In this document: piece by piece, positions 45,017 to 60,007 of the stretch | Layout: every line of letters begins with the position of its first letter | Position numbering within the stretch: position 1 is the first letter of the stretch | NCBI GenBank assembly: GCA_023055425.1 | Contig: JALGPY010000004.1 | Location: forward strand, 21,909,718 to 21,973,717 | Reading direction: 5' to 3' | Source: Linanthus parryae | Taxonomy: Eukaryota; Streptophyta; Magnoliopsida; Ericales; Polemoniaceae | Length of the DNA: 64,000 bases | Translations under genes and position numbers: made by a program | Notes under the pieces: model-generated | Databases searched by the model: none | What the model was told of the DNA's origin: nothing | What the model saw: the letters and a program-made list of their open reading frames with translations, nothing else

Positions 45017-46187
45017 TCTGGTATCAGAGCATCGTTTCTCCGGTTAATGAGACTTTTTGATTTCCTTAAGTAGATAAAGAAGAAAGATAACACATTTTCA
45101 AAATTTTAAAATTAATTAGGATATCTCAATTTGGTAATAACAAAGTAAGCAAGCCGCGGGGGATTTTGGGTTTCTTACGTATTCTTAAACATGATTTGTA
45201 CCGTACTTGTTGATCAACTGTTACTTGCTAATTGGTATGTACTCCCTGCGGAATCTACTTGCTTATTTATATGTTTGCTATCCTATGAGCATGTTTACTT
45301 GCTATATAGAAATAATTTGTCATTGTCGTGTGGTGTGTATCCGTATTTCTTTGCTTGGTCATCCTACCTTGTCTACGAGAGAGTAACGACCTTTGACTTA
45401 AATACCCTGAGACCATTCTTTTCATACCTACGGGCGACGAATTTTAAGATAATACCTTGTTTTGTTTCATTTTGAGTTAATTCGACTTGGTCGTTTCCAA
45501 AATTAGAAAATTTTGACCCAAAAAAAAAAGAAATAGTTTTGAAAAAAAAAATTGTTGGGGGTCGAGATACCAAATGCCAAGTGATATGGACCACTTGTTT
45601 ATCAGTCCGCTGGCGTGACTCTTAGTACGACGGTACTATGAGTTGTACCCGCTGTGTAGACTAAGTTGGAACATTTGAAACGCATGCGAGTTGTGTTAGA
45701 GAGGCACGTTGTGTGACGACACATAGTGTCCTTTCTCCATCGTATGCGTGAAACACTTTAGGTGATTGGTTTATCTAACCCTATAGAGGTAAGACAACAC
45801 TTTAAACGCGGATGAGCCAAGTAAAATGACATGTTAGTTGCGATCAAAGTATTTTGTGTCTATAAATTTCAAGATCTGTTTAAACGCTAGAAAATTTTCG
45901 AATTGGCTTTCTAAACGTGGTAACTTGTGTGTTTGTCTAGACCTTTCAAAATTTGGTGCCGACCTTTTACTTGAGATAATTGTATTTGAATCTCTAGTAT
46001 AATACGAGGGAGTGGGGATGTAATCGACCGAGAGCGCGATTCCCGTTAATTAAAGTGTTGCATGTGTATTAGCATTGCATACAAGCTTCATGTGCATTAT
46101 TTGCATTCTCTTGAAGTATGTTCGTAATTTCATTCAAAAATTTTTCTTAAGCTTCGGGGACGAAGCTTCATTTTAAGGGGGATATAC
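45017..46187 (+). other. Array internal region 2
   Basis: 1,171 bp, nearly identical to internal 3. A 94-codon frame (45191-45475) is open, but its ATG is ACG in internal regions 1 and 5 and the frame shows no known domain. Purine tract preceded by TTTTAA instead of TTTGAG. Confidence 0.85.
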
Positions 46188-49100
46188 TGTAATACCCCGT
46201 ATTTAAGTAAGGGGTTATTTGGTCATTTCGGAAAAATATGTGAAAATTTAGAGAAATTAGTATTTCAAACATATCAATGACTTTTCTTAATTTTAAAGTA
46301 TAATGGTGTTAATTGACATCTATGATGATATCAATTTTTAAATTGGGGTTATTTTGTAGTTTTTGAAACTTGGATGATACTATACGAAACTTATTTGTAT
46401 ACTTGAGATATAATTGTAGTTTTCTAAAATTTGATTTTAACATTTATATACAAAGTGGTGTATTTGAAATTTTCGGGAAATTTATTATTTATGAAAATCA
46501 ACTTATATGTGTGAGCTATGAATTGAAAATTATCTTTTCACCCCTCAATTTTTGGCACTTCTCATTTATACCCCTCTTGCATATGGAATTTTGTAGTTAT
46601 CTTAAATTTCTTATATTTGCATGTCAACTCTCATTCTCTTGGTAATCCAATTCCTACCCCAACTATGGTGTTGGGAGACTTTTTAATTGCATTTTTTTTA
46701 CCCCTTAATTTTTGGCTATCAATTCGTTAGCCCCATCCGCAACTCCTCTAATTTTGTTCTAATTACAACCAACTACCCCCTCCATCACTTTGGTCAACAC
46801 CAATAAAATAATTCATTCTTATTTCTACTCCTATTAAAATAACACTACTTATGAAAATCTACACATGTACACACTCTTATACTTACACCAACTCACCATC
46901 ACTCATCTCATTCATCACCACAACTTCCTATCTCTTTCTCCCTCAATTATTCGTATGATTTTCTCTTCAAGAACACCCATACATGCTTTCTTCTCTCTCT
47001 CATATCTCCATTCCCGTTTTTGGGTGTTGACCTTCACAAAACACCATCAAATCTTAATTTTCAAGCCTCCAAAACATGAAAAACTTTAGTCCAAGCATAG
47101 TATGATCATGGAGAGGATTTATTTCATCGTTCTTCTCAAGGATTGAAGGTCAATTTCATTCTTTTCCTCTACCATTTATTGAATCTTTGGGTAAACTTTC
47201 TTCTAGTCTTGAACTCATTGTCCATCTTTTACTTTGATTGATGAAATTTCATCTTAGTTTTCTTCATCTCCATGCTTGATTCTTCATTTTCATGGTTAGA
47301 TCGTGTGATTGACTCCAAAATTTTGACTATTTCATGAAACTCACACTAAAACACATATGCACTTTCTAAAAATCTTGGTAGTTGCACTTGCATGTCAAGA
47401 AAATTTTGATCATTTGTGCCAAGAGCATGTAAAATTCTTAATTAATGCCTAAAATGATGTAATTTGGGTAAAAATCAAGTCTCTATAAGTTGCATGTGTA
47501 ATATAATTGATTTGATCATGTTTTAAGTGCTCTAGGTGAAAATTGCACATTTTTACAATTTGACCAGTTTGTGAAAAACGTATATTATCTCTAAATTTTG
47601 TCTCTTTAGAATTTTTAAATCATTCATATTCTGAAACTAGACTCATATAGGGTCATTTTTAAATAAAAGTCAACTCCATATCATTTTTGGTTAGGGAGAT
47701 ATGCTCATTCTAAGTTGCAAGTTTTCTGAAATTCTGTTTTTGGACAAGTTTTACCATTTTTGTTAAAAATCTCATTTCCAGAAACCTATGGCATCAAATC
47801 TTATTTGTGATGCAACTAGACACATAAGGAATTCATTCTGGAGAATATGGGCATCTTTCCTATTCTCCAAGTAGTAGTAATTGTTCTTTAATGTTGAAAC
47901 TTTCTTCCAAACTTGTCTCTGCATAGCAGTGTTTGTTATTTATGTAACTTGAGTTTTATAATAGCTATGCATGATTTTCTTGGTGTTTCTGAAAATAGAC
48001 ACATGTAGGTTCATCATAAATTAATTTCAAAATTTTAGGAGATGATTTGATATGGTAAATATTGCTCCAAAGTCAGAGCTACAATTCTGTCCAGAATTGT
48101 AGTTTCACATTTTTTAGAAAACTTGAATTTTTGAACTTCTAGGTGTTTTGTTGGACTTACTTTGATAATTAAACATCATTATATGTGCATTAGTGAAATT
48201 TAGGACTATGTACATGTAGGTTTGCATTTTTATTCTGCATGTGTAAATTGGTTATAACGAGTACGTCATACGTGTGATTGTGGACATCGACCCCGTAGGA
48301 GAGAGCGGTTGTCGTCGGAGTGCTAGACTTAGTTTCTTGATTTTGATTGTGCTCCATCTCAGTGGTAAGTACATATGTACGGCCTTTTCATATCAAATGT
48401 GCGCATGTGTGTGATGTTTCAAACGAATGCTTGTTATATGAAAAAGTATGAGAAAGCATGTTTTCTATTCGAAAGTTGTTAAACTATTTTCTTCATCTCC
48501 TTTGAGAAATCTCGGAAATTACTTGTGAAATGTTGATATTCTGATTCTGGTTATGTGAAAGAGAAGAAATAAAATACCTCTAATAGACCTAGGACGATGT
48601 ACAGAGTACTGTTATTAATGAGAGGCGTCAAGCGATCCTCCATTTTCTTATGGCTAAGCCCATTGAAGCAATGCTTCTTATTATTGGATAGAACGTTAAT
48701 GTTCAACAATCCGCCCCCGATGAGCCAAAAGGTATCAAGATATTGAGGCCAAGGGGTTTATAGAGCTATAGAGTGCTACTTATACTTGTAAGGGTCACTA
48801 CGGTATAGGGGTGTCGACACTTAAGGCCTTTTAGCTAATGTTATGAGCGGGGTTGACGAATGGGCTCCCTTAACGCTCGGGTGAAATAGGGTTTGATAGA
48901 CCCTAGAAGGAACCCTAAGTGATTATTTCGTGATCCCTCTGTCTACATCGATCCTGCTGGTGGCTCTAGACATGCCTCAGCTAAACTTAACGGTTAAATT
49001 GGAATTGAAAGAAAGTTTGATTACTCTATTGATGTTGTATGTGGCTCTTGATTGCCTAATCTAATCAAATGATTTGAAAAGCTTTGGCTACTTGTGATTT

Positions 49101-49624
49101 AATATCATTATCAGGTCAAATGGACTTGTTTACTGTCGATATTCTACTTTTTTAAGAATATGTTGACTACTTGTGGTTTATAAATATTTTAAAGATGATG
49201 GTTCTCGCTACGCGGTTACTCATAAATGTTCCGAATTGTTCCAACTCTTTTTCTCATTGATTTTCAAATCTCTTTATTTGATTCAAATCATGCTTCCGTG
49301 CCACTCGTTGCTTTACATGTCGTAGTATGTATTTACTCAGTTTTTACTGATCATTTCTTCAAAACTGCGTCGGCTTTTGCTATTTTAAAACCGCAGGTCA
49401 TAAATCAAGGTTGGGGAATGGGAACGCGAATCGAGACGCGAATCGAGACGAAGAAGTTTAGTTAAGTCAGATCACATAGTAGATCACAAACGCTTTGTTT
49501 TAAATTGTACTTATTATCGAGATTTTGTAATGTACTTTAATCGAAATGTAAACTTAATAGTTAATAATCTACTTTTGGTTATCGATTGTCGCTTTAACCC
49601 TGAACCGAGATTCGGGTTGTTTCA
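46188..49624 (+). repeat. Array LTR 3
   Basis: 3,437 bp. The 5' part matches LTR 4 most closely (shared TATTCTGCATG near 48233 and 52840); the 3' part matches LTR 2. Confidence 0.92.
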
Positions 49625-50794
49625 TCTGGTATCAGAGCATCGTTTCTCCGGTTAATGAGACTTTTTGATTTCCTTAAGTAGATAAAGAAGAAAGATAACA
49701 CATTTTCAAAATTTTAAAATTAATTAGGATATCTCAATTTGGTAATAACAAAGTAAGCAAGCCGCGGGGGATTTTGGGTTTCTTACGTATTCTTAAACAT
49801 GATTTGTACCGTACTTGTTGATCAACTGTTACTTGCTAATTGGTATGTACTCCCTGCGGAATCTACTTGCTTATTTATATGTTTGCTATCCTATGAGCAT
49901 GTTTACTTGCTATATAGAAATAATTTGTCATTGTCGTGTGGTGTGTATCCGTATTTCTTTGCTTGGTCATCCTACCTTGTCTACGAGAGAGTAACGACCT
50001 TTGACTTAAATACCCTGAGACCATTCTTTTCATACCTACGGGCGACGAATTTTAAGATAATACCTTGTTTTGTTTCATTTTGAGTTAATTCGACTTGGTC
50101 GTTTCCAAAATTAGAAAATTTTGACCCAAAAAAAAAAGAAATAGTTTTGAAAAAAAAAATTGTTGGGGGTCGAGATACCAAATGCAAGTGATATGGACCA
50201 CTTGTTTATCAGTCCGCTGGCGTGACTCTTAGTACGACGGTACTATGAGTTGTACCCGCTGTGTAGACTAAGTTGGAACATTTGAAACGCATGCGAGTTG
50301 TGTTAGAGAGGCACGTTGTGTGACGACACATAGTGTCCTTTCTCCATCGTATGCGTGAAACACTTTAGGTGATTGGTTTATCTAACCCTATAGAGGTAAG
50401 ACAACACTTTAAACGCGGATGAGCCAAGTAAAATGACATGTTAGTTGCGATCAAAGTATTTTGTGTCTATAAATTTCAAGATCTGTTTAAACGCTAGAAA
50501 ATTTTCGAATTGGCTTTCTAAACGTGGTAACTTGTGTGTTTGTCTAGACCTTTCAAAATTTGGTGCCGACCTTTTACTTGAGATAATTGTATTTGAATCT
50601 CTAGTATAATACGAGGGAGTGGGGATGTAATCGACCGAGAGCGCGATTCCCGTTAATTAAAGTGTTGCATGTGTATTAGCATTGCATACAAGCTTCATGT
50701 GCATTATTTGCATTCTCTTGAAGTATGTTCGTAATTTCATTCAAAAATTTTTCTTAAGCTTCGGGGACGAAGCTTCATTTTAAGGGGGATATAC
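49625..50794 (+). other. Array internal region 3
   Basis: 1,170 bp, almost the same as internal 2 apart from a one-base loss near 50185 and other rare changes. No gene. Confidence 0.85.
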
Positions 50795-53700
50795 TGTAAT
50801 ACCCCGTATTTAAGTAAGGGGTTATTTGGTCATTTCGGAAAAATATGTGAAAATTTAGAGAAATTAGTATTTCAAACATATCAATGACTTTTCTTAATTT
50901 TAAAGTATAATGGTGTTAATTGACATCTATGATGATATCAATTTTTAAATTGGGGTTATTTTGTAGTTTTTGAAACTTGGATGATACTATACGAAACTTA
51001 TTTGTATACTTGAGATATAATTGTAGTTTTCTAAAATTTGATTTTAACATTTATATACAAAGTGGTGTATTTGAAATTTTCGGGAAATTTATTATTTATG
51101 AAAATCAACTTATATGTGTGAGCTATGAATTGAAAATTATCTTTTCACCCCTCAATTTTTGGCACTTCTCATTTATACCCCTCTTGCATATGGAATTTTG
51201 TAGTTATCTTAAATTTCTTATATTTGCATGTCAACTCTCATTCTCTTGGTAATCCAATTCCTACCCCAACTATGGTGTTGGGAGACTTTTTAATTGCATT
51301 TTTTTTACCCCTTAATTTTTGGCTATCAATTCGTTAGCCCCATCCGCAACTCCTCTAATTTTGTTCTAATTACAACCAACTACCCCCTCCATCACTTTGG
51401 TCAACACCAATAAAATAATTCATTCTTATTTCTACTCCTATTAAAATAACACTACTTATGAAAATCTACACATGTACACACTCTTATACTTACACCAACT
51501 CACCATCACTCATCTCATTCATCACCACAACTTCCTATCTCTTTCTCCCTCAATTATTCGTATGATTTTCTCTTCAAGAACACCCATACATGCTTTCTTC
51601 TCTCTCTCATATCTCCATTCCCGTTTTTGGGTGTTGACCTTCACAAAACACCATCAAATCTTAATTTTCAAGCCTCCAAAACATGAAAAACTTTAGTCCA
51701 AGCATAGTATGATCATGGAGAGGATTTATTTCGTCGTTCTTCTCAAGGATTGAAGGTCAATTTCATTCTTTTCCTCTACCATTTATTGAATCTTTGGGTA
51801 AACTTTCTTCTAGTCTTGAACTCATTGTCCATCTTTTACTTTGATTGATGAAATTTCATCTTAGTTTTCTTCATCTCCATGCTTGATTCTTCATTTTCAT
51901 GGTTAGATCGTGTGATTGACTCCAAAATTTTGACTATTTCATGAAACTCACACTAAAACACATATGCACTTTCTAAAAATCTTGGTAGTTGCACTTGCAT
52001 GTCAAGAAAATTTTGATCATTTGTGCCAAGAGCATGTAAAATTCTTAATTAATGCCTAAAATGATGTAATTTGGGTAAAAATCAAGTCTCTATAAGTTGC
52101 ATGTGTAATATAATTGATTTGATCATGTTTTAAGTGCTCTAGGTGAAAATTGCACATTTTTACAATTTGACCAGTTTGTGAAAAACGTATATTATCTCTA
52201 AATTTTGTCTCTTTAGAATTTTTAAATCATTCATATTCTGAAACTAGACTCATATAGGGTCATTTTTAAATAAAAGTCAACTCCATATCATTTTTGGTTA
52301 GGGAGATATGCTCATTCTAAGTTGCAAGTTTTCTGAAATTCTGTTTTTGGACAAGTTTTACCATTTTTGTTAAAAATCTCATTTCCAGAAACCTATGGCA
52401 TCAAATCTTATTTGTGATGCAACTAGACACATAAGGAATTCATTCTGGAGAATATGGGCATCTTTCCTATTCTCCAAGTAGTAGTAATTGTTCTTTAATG
52501 TTGAAACTTTCTTCCAAACTTGTCTCTGCATAGCAGTGTTTGTTATTTATGTAACTTGAGTTTTATAATAGCTATGCATGATTTTCTTGGTGTTTCTGAA
52601 AATAGACACATGTAGGTTCATCATAAATTAATTTCAAAATTTTAGGAGATGATTTGATATGGTAAATATTGCTCCAAAGTCAGAGCTACAATTCTGTCCA
52701 GAATTGTAGTTTCACATTTTTTAGAAAACTTGAATTTTTGAACTTCTAGGTGTTTTGTTGGACTTACTTTGATAATTAAACATCATTATATGTGCATTAG
52801 TGAAATTTAGGACTATGTACATGTAGGTTTGCATTTTTATTCTGCATGTGTAAATTGGTTATAACGAGTACGTCATACGTGTGATTGTGGACATCGACCC
52901 CGTAGGAGAGAGCGGTTGTCGTCGGAGTGCTAGACTTAGTTTCTTGATTTTGATTGTGCTCCATCTCAGTGGTAAGTACATATGTACAGCCTTTTCATAT
53001 CAAATGTGCGCATGTGTGTGATGTTTCAAACGAATGCTTGTTATTTGAAAAAGTATGAGAAAGCATGTTTTCTATTCGAAAGTTGTTAAACTATTTTCTT
53101 CATCTCCTTTGAGAAATCTCGGAAATTACTTGTGAAATGTTGATATTCTGATTCTGGTTATGTGAAAGAGAAGAAATAAAATACCTCTAATAGACCTAGG
53201 ACGATGTACAGAGTACTGTTACTAATGAGAGGCGTCAAGCGATCCTCCATTTTCTTATGGCTAAGCCCATTGAAGCAATGCTTCTTATTATTGGATAGAA
53301 CGTTAATGTTCAAAAATCCGCCCCCGATGAGCCAAAAGGTATCAAGATATTGAGGCCAAGGGGTTTATAGAGCTATAGAGTGCTACTTATACTTGTAAGG
53401 GTCACTACGGTATAGGGGTGTCGACACTTAAGGCCTTTTAGCTAATGTTATGAGCGGGGTTGACGAATGGGCTCCCTTAACGCTCGGGTGAAATAGGGTT
53501 TGATAGACCCTAGAAGGAACCCTTAGTGATTATTTCGTGATCCCTCTGTCTACATCGATCCTGCTGGTGGCTCTAGACATGCCTCAGCTAAACTTAACGG
53601 TTAAATTGGAATTGAAAGAAAGTTTGATTACTCTATTGATGTTGTATGTGGCTCTTGATTGCCTAATCTAATCAAATGATTTGAAAAGCTTTGGCTACTT

Positions 53701-54231
53701 GTGATTTAATATCATTATCAGGTCAAATGGACTTGTTTACTGTCGAAATTCTACTTGTTTAAGAATATGTTGACTACTTGTGGTTTATAAATATTTTAAA
53801 GATGATAGTTCTCGCTACGCGGTTACTCATAAATGTTTCGAATTGTTCCAACTCTTTTTCTCATTGATTTTCAAATCTCTTTATTTGCTTCAAATCATGC
53901 TTCCGTGCCAATCGTTGCTTTACATGTCGTAGTATGTATTTACTCAGTTTTTACTGATCATTTCTTTAAAACTGCGTCGGCTTTTGCTATTTTAAAACCG
54001 CAGGTCATAAATCAAGGTTGGGGAATGGGAACGCGAATCGAGACGCGAATCGAGACGAAGAAGTTTAGTTAAGTCAGATCACATAGTAGATCACAAACGC
54101 TTTGTTTTAAATTGTACTTATTATCGAGATTTTGTAACGTACTTTAATCGAAATGTAAACTTAATAGTTAATAATCTACTTTTGGTTATCGATTGTCGCT
54201 TTAACCCTGAACCGAGATTCGGGTTGTTTCA
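50795..54231 (+). repeat. Array LTR 4
   Basis: 3,437 bp. The 5' two-thirds follow LTR 3; from about 53000 it carries the variants of LTR 1 and LTR 5/6 (TTCAAAAATCCG, CTTGTTTAAG), so it is mosaic. Confidence 0.92.
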
Positions 54232-55401
54232 TCTGGTATCAGAGCATCGTTTCTCCGGTTAATGAGACTTTTCGTTTTCCTTAAGTAGATAAAGAAGAAA
54301 GCTAACACATTTTCAAAATTTTAAAATTAATTAGGATATCTCAATTTGGTAATAACAAAGTAAGCAAGCCGCGGGGGATTTTGGGTTTCTTACGTATTCT
54401 TAAACACGATTTGTACCGTGCTTGTTGATCAACTGTTACTTGCTAATTGGTATGTACTCCGTGCGGAATCTACTTGCTTATTTATATGTTTGCTATCCTA
54501 TGAGCATGTTTACTTGCTATATAGAGATAATTTTTCATTGTCGTGTGATGTGTATCCGTATTTCTTTGCTTGGTCATCCTACCTTGTCTACGAGAGAGTA
54601 ACGACCTTTGACTTAAATACCCTGAGACCATTCTTTTCATACCTACGGGCGACGACTTTTAAGATAATACCTTGTTTTGTTTCATTTTGAGTTAATTCGA
54701 CTTGGTCGTTTCCAAAATTAGAAAATTTTGACCCAAAAAAAAAAGAAATAGTTTTGAAAAAAAAAATTGTTGGGGGTCGAGATACCAAATGCCAAGTGAT
54801 ATGGACCACTTGTTTATCAGTCCGCTGGCGTGACTCTTAGTACGACGGTACTATGAGTTGTACCCGCTGTGTAGACTAAGTTGGAACATTTGAAACGCAT
54901 GCGAGTTGTGTTAGAGAGGCACGTTGTGTGACGACACATAGTGTCCTTTCTCCATCGTATGCGTGAAACACTTTAGGTGATTGGTTTATCTAACCCTATA
55001 GAGGTAAGACAACATTTTAAACGCGGATGAGCCAAGTAAAATGACATGTTAGTTGCGATCAAAGTATTTTGTGTCTATAAATTTCAAGATCTGTTTAAAC
55101 GCGAGAAAATTTTCGAATTGGCTTTCTAAACGTGGTAACTTGTGTGTTTGTCTAGACCTTTCAAAATTTGGTGCCGACCTTTTACTTGAGATAATTGTAT
55201 TTGAATCTCTAGTATAATACGAGGGAGTGGGGATGTAATCGACCGAGAGCGCGATTCCCGTTAATTAAAGTGTTGCATGTGTATTAGCATTGCATACAAG
55301 CTTCATGTGCATTATTTGCATTCTCTTGAAGTATGTTCGTAATTTCATTCAAAATTTTTTTTAAGCTTCGGGGACGAAGCTTCATTTTAAGGGGGATATA
55401 C
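54232..55401 (+). other. Array internal region 4
   Basis: 1,170 bp; shares variants with internal 1 (GTGATGTGTAT, CGACGACTTTT). No gene. Confidence 0.85.
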
Positions 55402-58400
55402 TGTAATACCCCGTATTTAAGTAAGGGGTTATTTGGTCATTTCGGAAAAATATGTGAAAATTTAGAGAAATTAGTATTTCAAACATATCAATGACTTTTC
55501 TTAATTTTAAAGTATAATGGTGTTAATTGACATCTATGATGATATCAATTTTTAAATTGGAGTTATTTTGTAGTTTTTGAAACTTGGATGATACTATACG
55601 AAAATTATTTTTATACTTGAGATATAATTGTAGTTTTCTAAAATTTGATTTTAACATTTATATACAAAGTGGTGTATTTGAAATTTTCAGGAAATTTATT
55701 ATTTATGAAAATCAACTTATATGTGTGAGCTATTAATTGAAAATTATCTTTTCACCCCTCAATTTTTGGCACTTCTCATTTATACCCCTCTTGCATATGG
55801 AATTTTGTAGTTATCTTAAATTTCTTATATTTGCATGTCAACTCTCATTCTCTTGGAAATCCAATTCCTACCCCAACTATGGTGTTGGGAGACTTTTTAA
55901 TTGCATTTTTTTACCCCTTAATTTTTGGCTATCAATTCGTTAGCCCCATCCGCAACTCCTCTAATTTTGTTCTAATTACAACCAACTACCCCCTCCATCA
56001 CATTGGTCAACACCAATAAAATAATTCATTCTTATTTCTACTCCTATTAAAATAACACTACTTATGAAAATCTACACATGTACACACTCTTATACTTACA
56101 CCAACTCACCATCACTCATCTCATTCATCACCACAACTTCCCATCTCTTTCTCCCTCAATTATTCGTATGATTTTCTCTTCAAGAACACCCATACATGCT
56201 TTCTTCTCTCTCTCATATCTCCATTCCCGTTTTTGGGTGTTGACCTTCACAAAACACCATCAAATCTTAATTTTCAAGCCTCCAAAACATGAAAAACTTT
56301 AGTCCAAGCATAGTATGATCATGGAGAGGATTTATTTCATCGTTCTTCTCAAGGATTGAAGGTCAATTTCATTCTTTTCCTCTACCATTTATTGAATCTT
56401 TGGGTAAACTTTCTTCTAGTCTTGAACTCATTGTCCATCTTTTACTTTGATCGATGAAATTTCATCTTAGTTTTCTTCATCTCCATGCTTGATTCTTCAT
56501 TTTCATGGTTAGATCGTGTGATTGACTCCAAAATTTTGACTATTTCATGAAACTCACACTAAAACACATATGCACTTTCTAAAAATCTTGGTAGTTGCAC
56601 TTGCATGTCAAGAAAATTTTGATCATTTGTGCCAAGAGCATGTAAAATTCTTAATTAATGCCTAAAATGATGTAATTTGGGTAAAAATTAAGTCTCTATA
56701 AGTTGCATGTGTAATATAATTGATTTGATCATGTTTTAAGTGCTCTAGGTGAAAATTGCACATTTTTACAATTTGACCAGTTTGTGAAAAACGTATATTA
56801 TCTCTAAATTTTGTCTCTTTAGAATTTTTAAATCATTCATATTCTGAAACTAGACTCATATAGGGTCAGTTTTAAATAAAAGTTAACTCCATATCATTTT
56901 TGGTTAGGGAGATATGCTCATTCTAAGTTGCAAGTTTTCTGAAATTCTGTTTTTGGACAAGTTTTACCATTTTTGTTAAAACTCTCATTTCCAGAAACCT
57001 ATGGCATCAAATCTTTTTTGTGATGAAACTAGACACATAAGGAATTCATTCTGGAGAATATGGGCATCTTTCCTATTCTCCAAGTAGTAGTAATTGTTCT
57101 TTAAAGTTGAAACTTTCTTCCAAACTTGTCTCTGCATAGCAGTGTTTGTTATTTATGTAACTTGAGTTTTATAATAGCTATGCATGATTTTCTTGGTGTT
57201 TCTGAAAATAGACACATGTAGGTTCATCATAAATTAATTTCAAAATTTTAGGAGATGATTTGATATGGTAAATATTGCTCCAAAGTCAGAGCTACAATTC
57301 TGTCCAGAATTGTAGTTTCACATTTTTTAGAAAACTTGAATTTTTGAACTTCTAGGTGTTTTGTTGGACTTACTTTGATAATTAAACATCATTATATGTG
57401 CATTACTGAAATTTAGGACTATGTACATGTAGGTTTGCATTTTTATTATGCATGTGTAAATTGGTTATAACGAGTACGTCATACGTGTGATTGTAGACAT
57501 CGACCCCGTAGGAGAGAGCGGTTGTCGTCGGAGTGCTAGACTTAGTTTCTTGATTTTGATTGTGCTCCATCTCAGTGGTAAGTACATATGTACGGACTTT
57601 TCATATCAAATGTGCGCATGTGTGTGATGTTTCAAACGAATGCTTGTTATATGAAAAAGTATGAGAAAGCATGTTTTCTATTCGAAAGTTGTTAAACTAT
57701 TTTCTTCATCTCCTTTGAGAAATCTCGGAAATTACTTGTGAAATGTTGATATTCTGATTCTGGTTATGTGAAAGAGAAGAAATAAAATACCTCTAATAGA
57801 CCTAGGACGATGTACAGAGTACTGTTATTAATGAGAGGCGTCAAGCGATCCTCCATTTTCTTATGGCTAAGCCCATTGAAGCAATGCTTCTTATTATTGG
57901 ATAGAACGTTAATGTTCAAAAATCCGCCCCCGATGAGCCAAAAGGTATCAAGATATTGAGGCCAAGGGGTTTATAGAGCTATAGAGTGCTACTTATACTT
58001 GTAAGGGTCACTACGGTATAGGGGTGTCGACACTTAAGGCCTTTTAGCTAATGTTATGAGCGGGGTTGACGAATGGGCTCCCTTAACGCTCGGGTGAAAT
58101 ACGGTTTGATAGACCCTAGAAGGAAAACTTAGTGATTGTTTCGTGATCCCTCTGTCTACATCGATCCTGCTGGTGGCTCTAGACATGCCTCAGCTAAACT
58201 TAACGGTTAAATTGGAATTGAAAGAAAGTTTGATTACTCTATTGATGTTGTATGTGGCTCTTGATTGCCTAATCTAATCAAATGATTTGAAAAGCTTTGG
58301 CTACTTGTGATTTAATATCATTATCAGGTCAAATGGACTTGTTTACTGTCGATATTCTACTTGTTTAAGAATATGTTGACTACTTGTGGTTTATAAATAT

Positions 58401-58837
58401 TTTAAAGATGATGGTTCTCGCTACGCGGTTACTCATAAATGTTCCGAATTGTTCCAACTCTTTTTCTCATTGATTTTCAAATCTCTTTATTTGATTCAAA
58501 TCATGCTTCCGTGCCACTCGTTGCTTTACATGTCGTAGTATGTATTTACTCAGTTTTTACTGATCATTTCTTCAAAACTGCGTCGGCTTTTGCTATTTTA
58601 AAACCGCAGGTCATAAATCAAGGTTGGGGAATGGGAACGCGAATCGAGACGCGAATCTAGACGAAGAAGTTTAGTTAAGTCAGATCACATAGTAGATCAC
58701 AAACGCTTTGTTTTAAATTGTACTTATTATCGAGATTTTGTAACGTACTTTAATCGAAATGTAAACTTAATAGTTAATAATCTACTTTTGGTTATCGATT
58801 GTCGCTTTAACCCTGAACCGAGATTCGGGTTGTTTCA
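55402..58837 (+). repeat. Array LTR 5
   Basis: 3,436 bp. Carries private changes such as GGAAAACTTAG near 58122 and CGAATCTAGACG near 58655. Confidence 0.92.
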
Positions 58838-60007
58838 TCTGGTATCAGAGCATCGTTTCTCCGGTTAATGAGACTTTTTGATTTCCTTAAGTAGATAAAG
58901 AAGAAAGATAACACATTTTCAAAATTTAAAATTAATTAGGATATCTCAATTTGGTAATAACAAAGTAAGCAAGCCGCGGGGGATTTTGGGTTTCTTACGT
59001 ATTCTTAAACACGATTTGTACCGTACTTGTTGATCAACTGTTACTTGCTAATTGGTATGTACTCCGTGCGGAATCTACTTGCTTATTTATATGTTTGCTA
59101 TCCTATGAGCATGTTTACTTGCTATATAGAAATAATTTGTCATTGTCGTGTGGTGTGTATCCGTATTTCTTTGCTTGGTCATCCTACCTTGTCTACGAGA
59201 GAGTAACGACCTTTGACTTAAATACCCTGAGACCATTCTTTTCATACCTACGGGCGACGAATTTTAAGATAATACCTTGTTTTGTTTCATTTTGAGTTAA
59301 TTCGACTTGGTCGTTTCCAAAATTAGAAAATTTTGACCCAAAAAAAAAAGAAATAGTTTTGAAAAAAAAAATTGTTGGGGGTCGAGATACCAAATGCCAA
59401 GTGATATGGACCACTTGTTTATCAGTCCGCTGGCGTGACTCTTAGTACGACGGTACTATGAGTTGTACCCGCTGTGTAGACTAAGTTGGAACATTTGAAA
59501 CGCATGCGAGTCGTGTTAGAGAGGCACGTTGTGTGACGACACATAGTGTCCTTTCTCCATCGTATGCGTGAAACACTTTAGGTGATTGGTTTATCTAACC
59601 CTATAGAGGTAAGACAACATTTTAAACGCGGATGAGCCAAGTAAAATGACATGTTAGTTGCGATCAAAGTATTTTGTGTCTATAAATTTCAAGATCTGTT
59701 TAAACGCTAGAAAATTTTCGAATTGGCTTTCTAAACGTGGTAACTTGTGTGTTTGTCTGGACCTTTCAAAATTTGGTGCCGACCTTTTACTTGAGATAAT
59801 TGTATTTGAATCTCTAGTATAATACGAGGGAGTGGGGATGTAACCGACCGAGAGCGTGATTCCCGTTTATTAAAGTGTTGCATGTGTATTAGCATTGCAT
59901 ACAAGCTTCATGTGCATTATTTGCATTCTCTTGAAGTATGTTCGTAATTTCATTCAAAAATTTTTCTTAAGCTTCGGGGACGAAGCTTCATTTTAAGGGG
60001 GATATAC
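58838..60007 (+). other. Array internal region 5
   Basis: 1,170 bp, same layout as the others; mixes variants of internal 1 (ACACGATTTG) and internal 2 (GTGGTGTGTAT). No gene. Confidence 0.85.

Noticed and set aside
45191..45475. 94-codon ORF in array internal regions 2 and 3 (also 49799-50083)
   Set aside because: The start codon is ACG in units 1 and 5, the peptide has no recognisable domain, and openness follows from near-identity of the copies.
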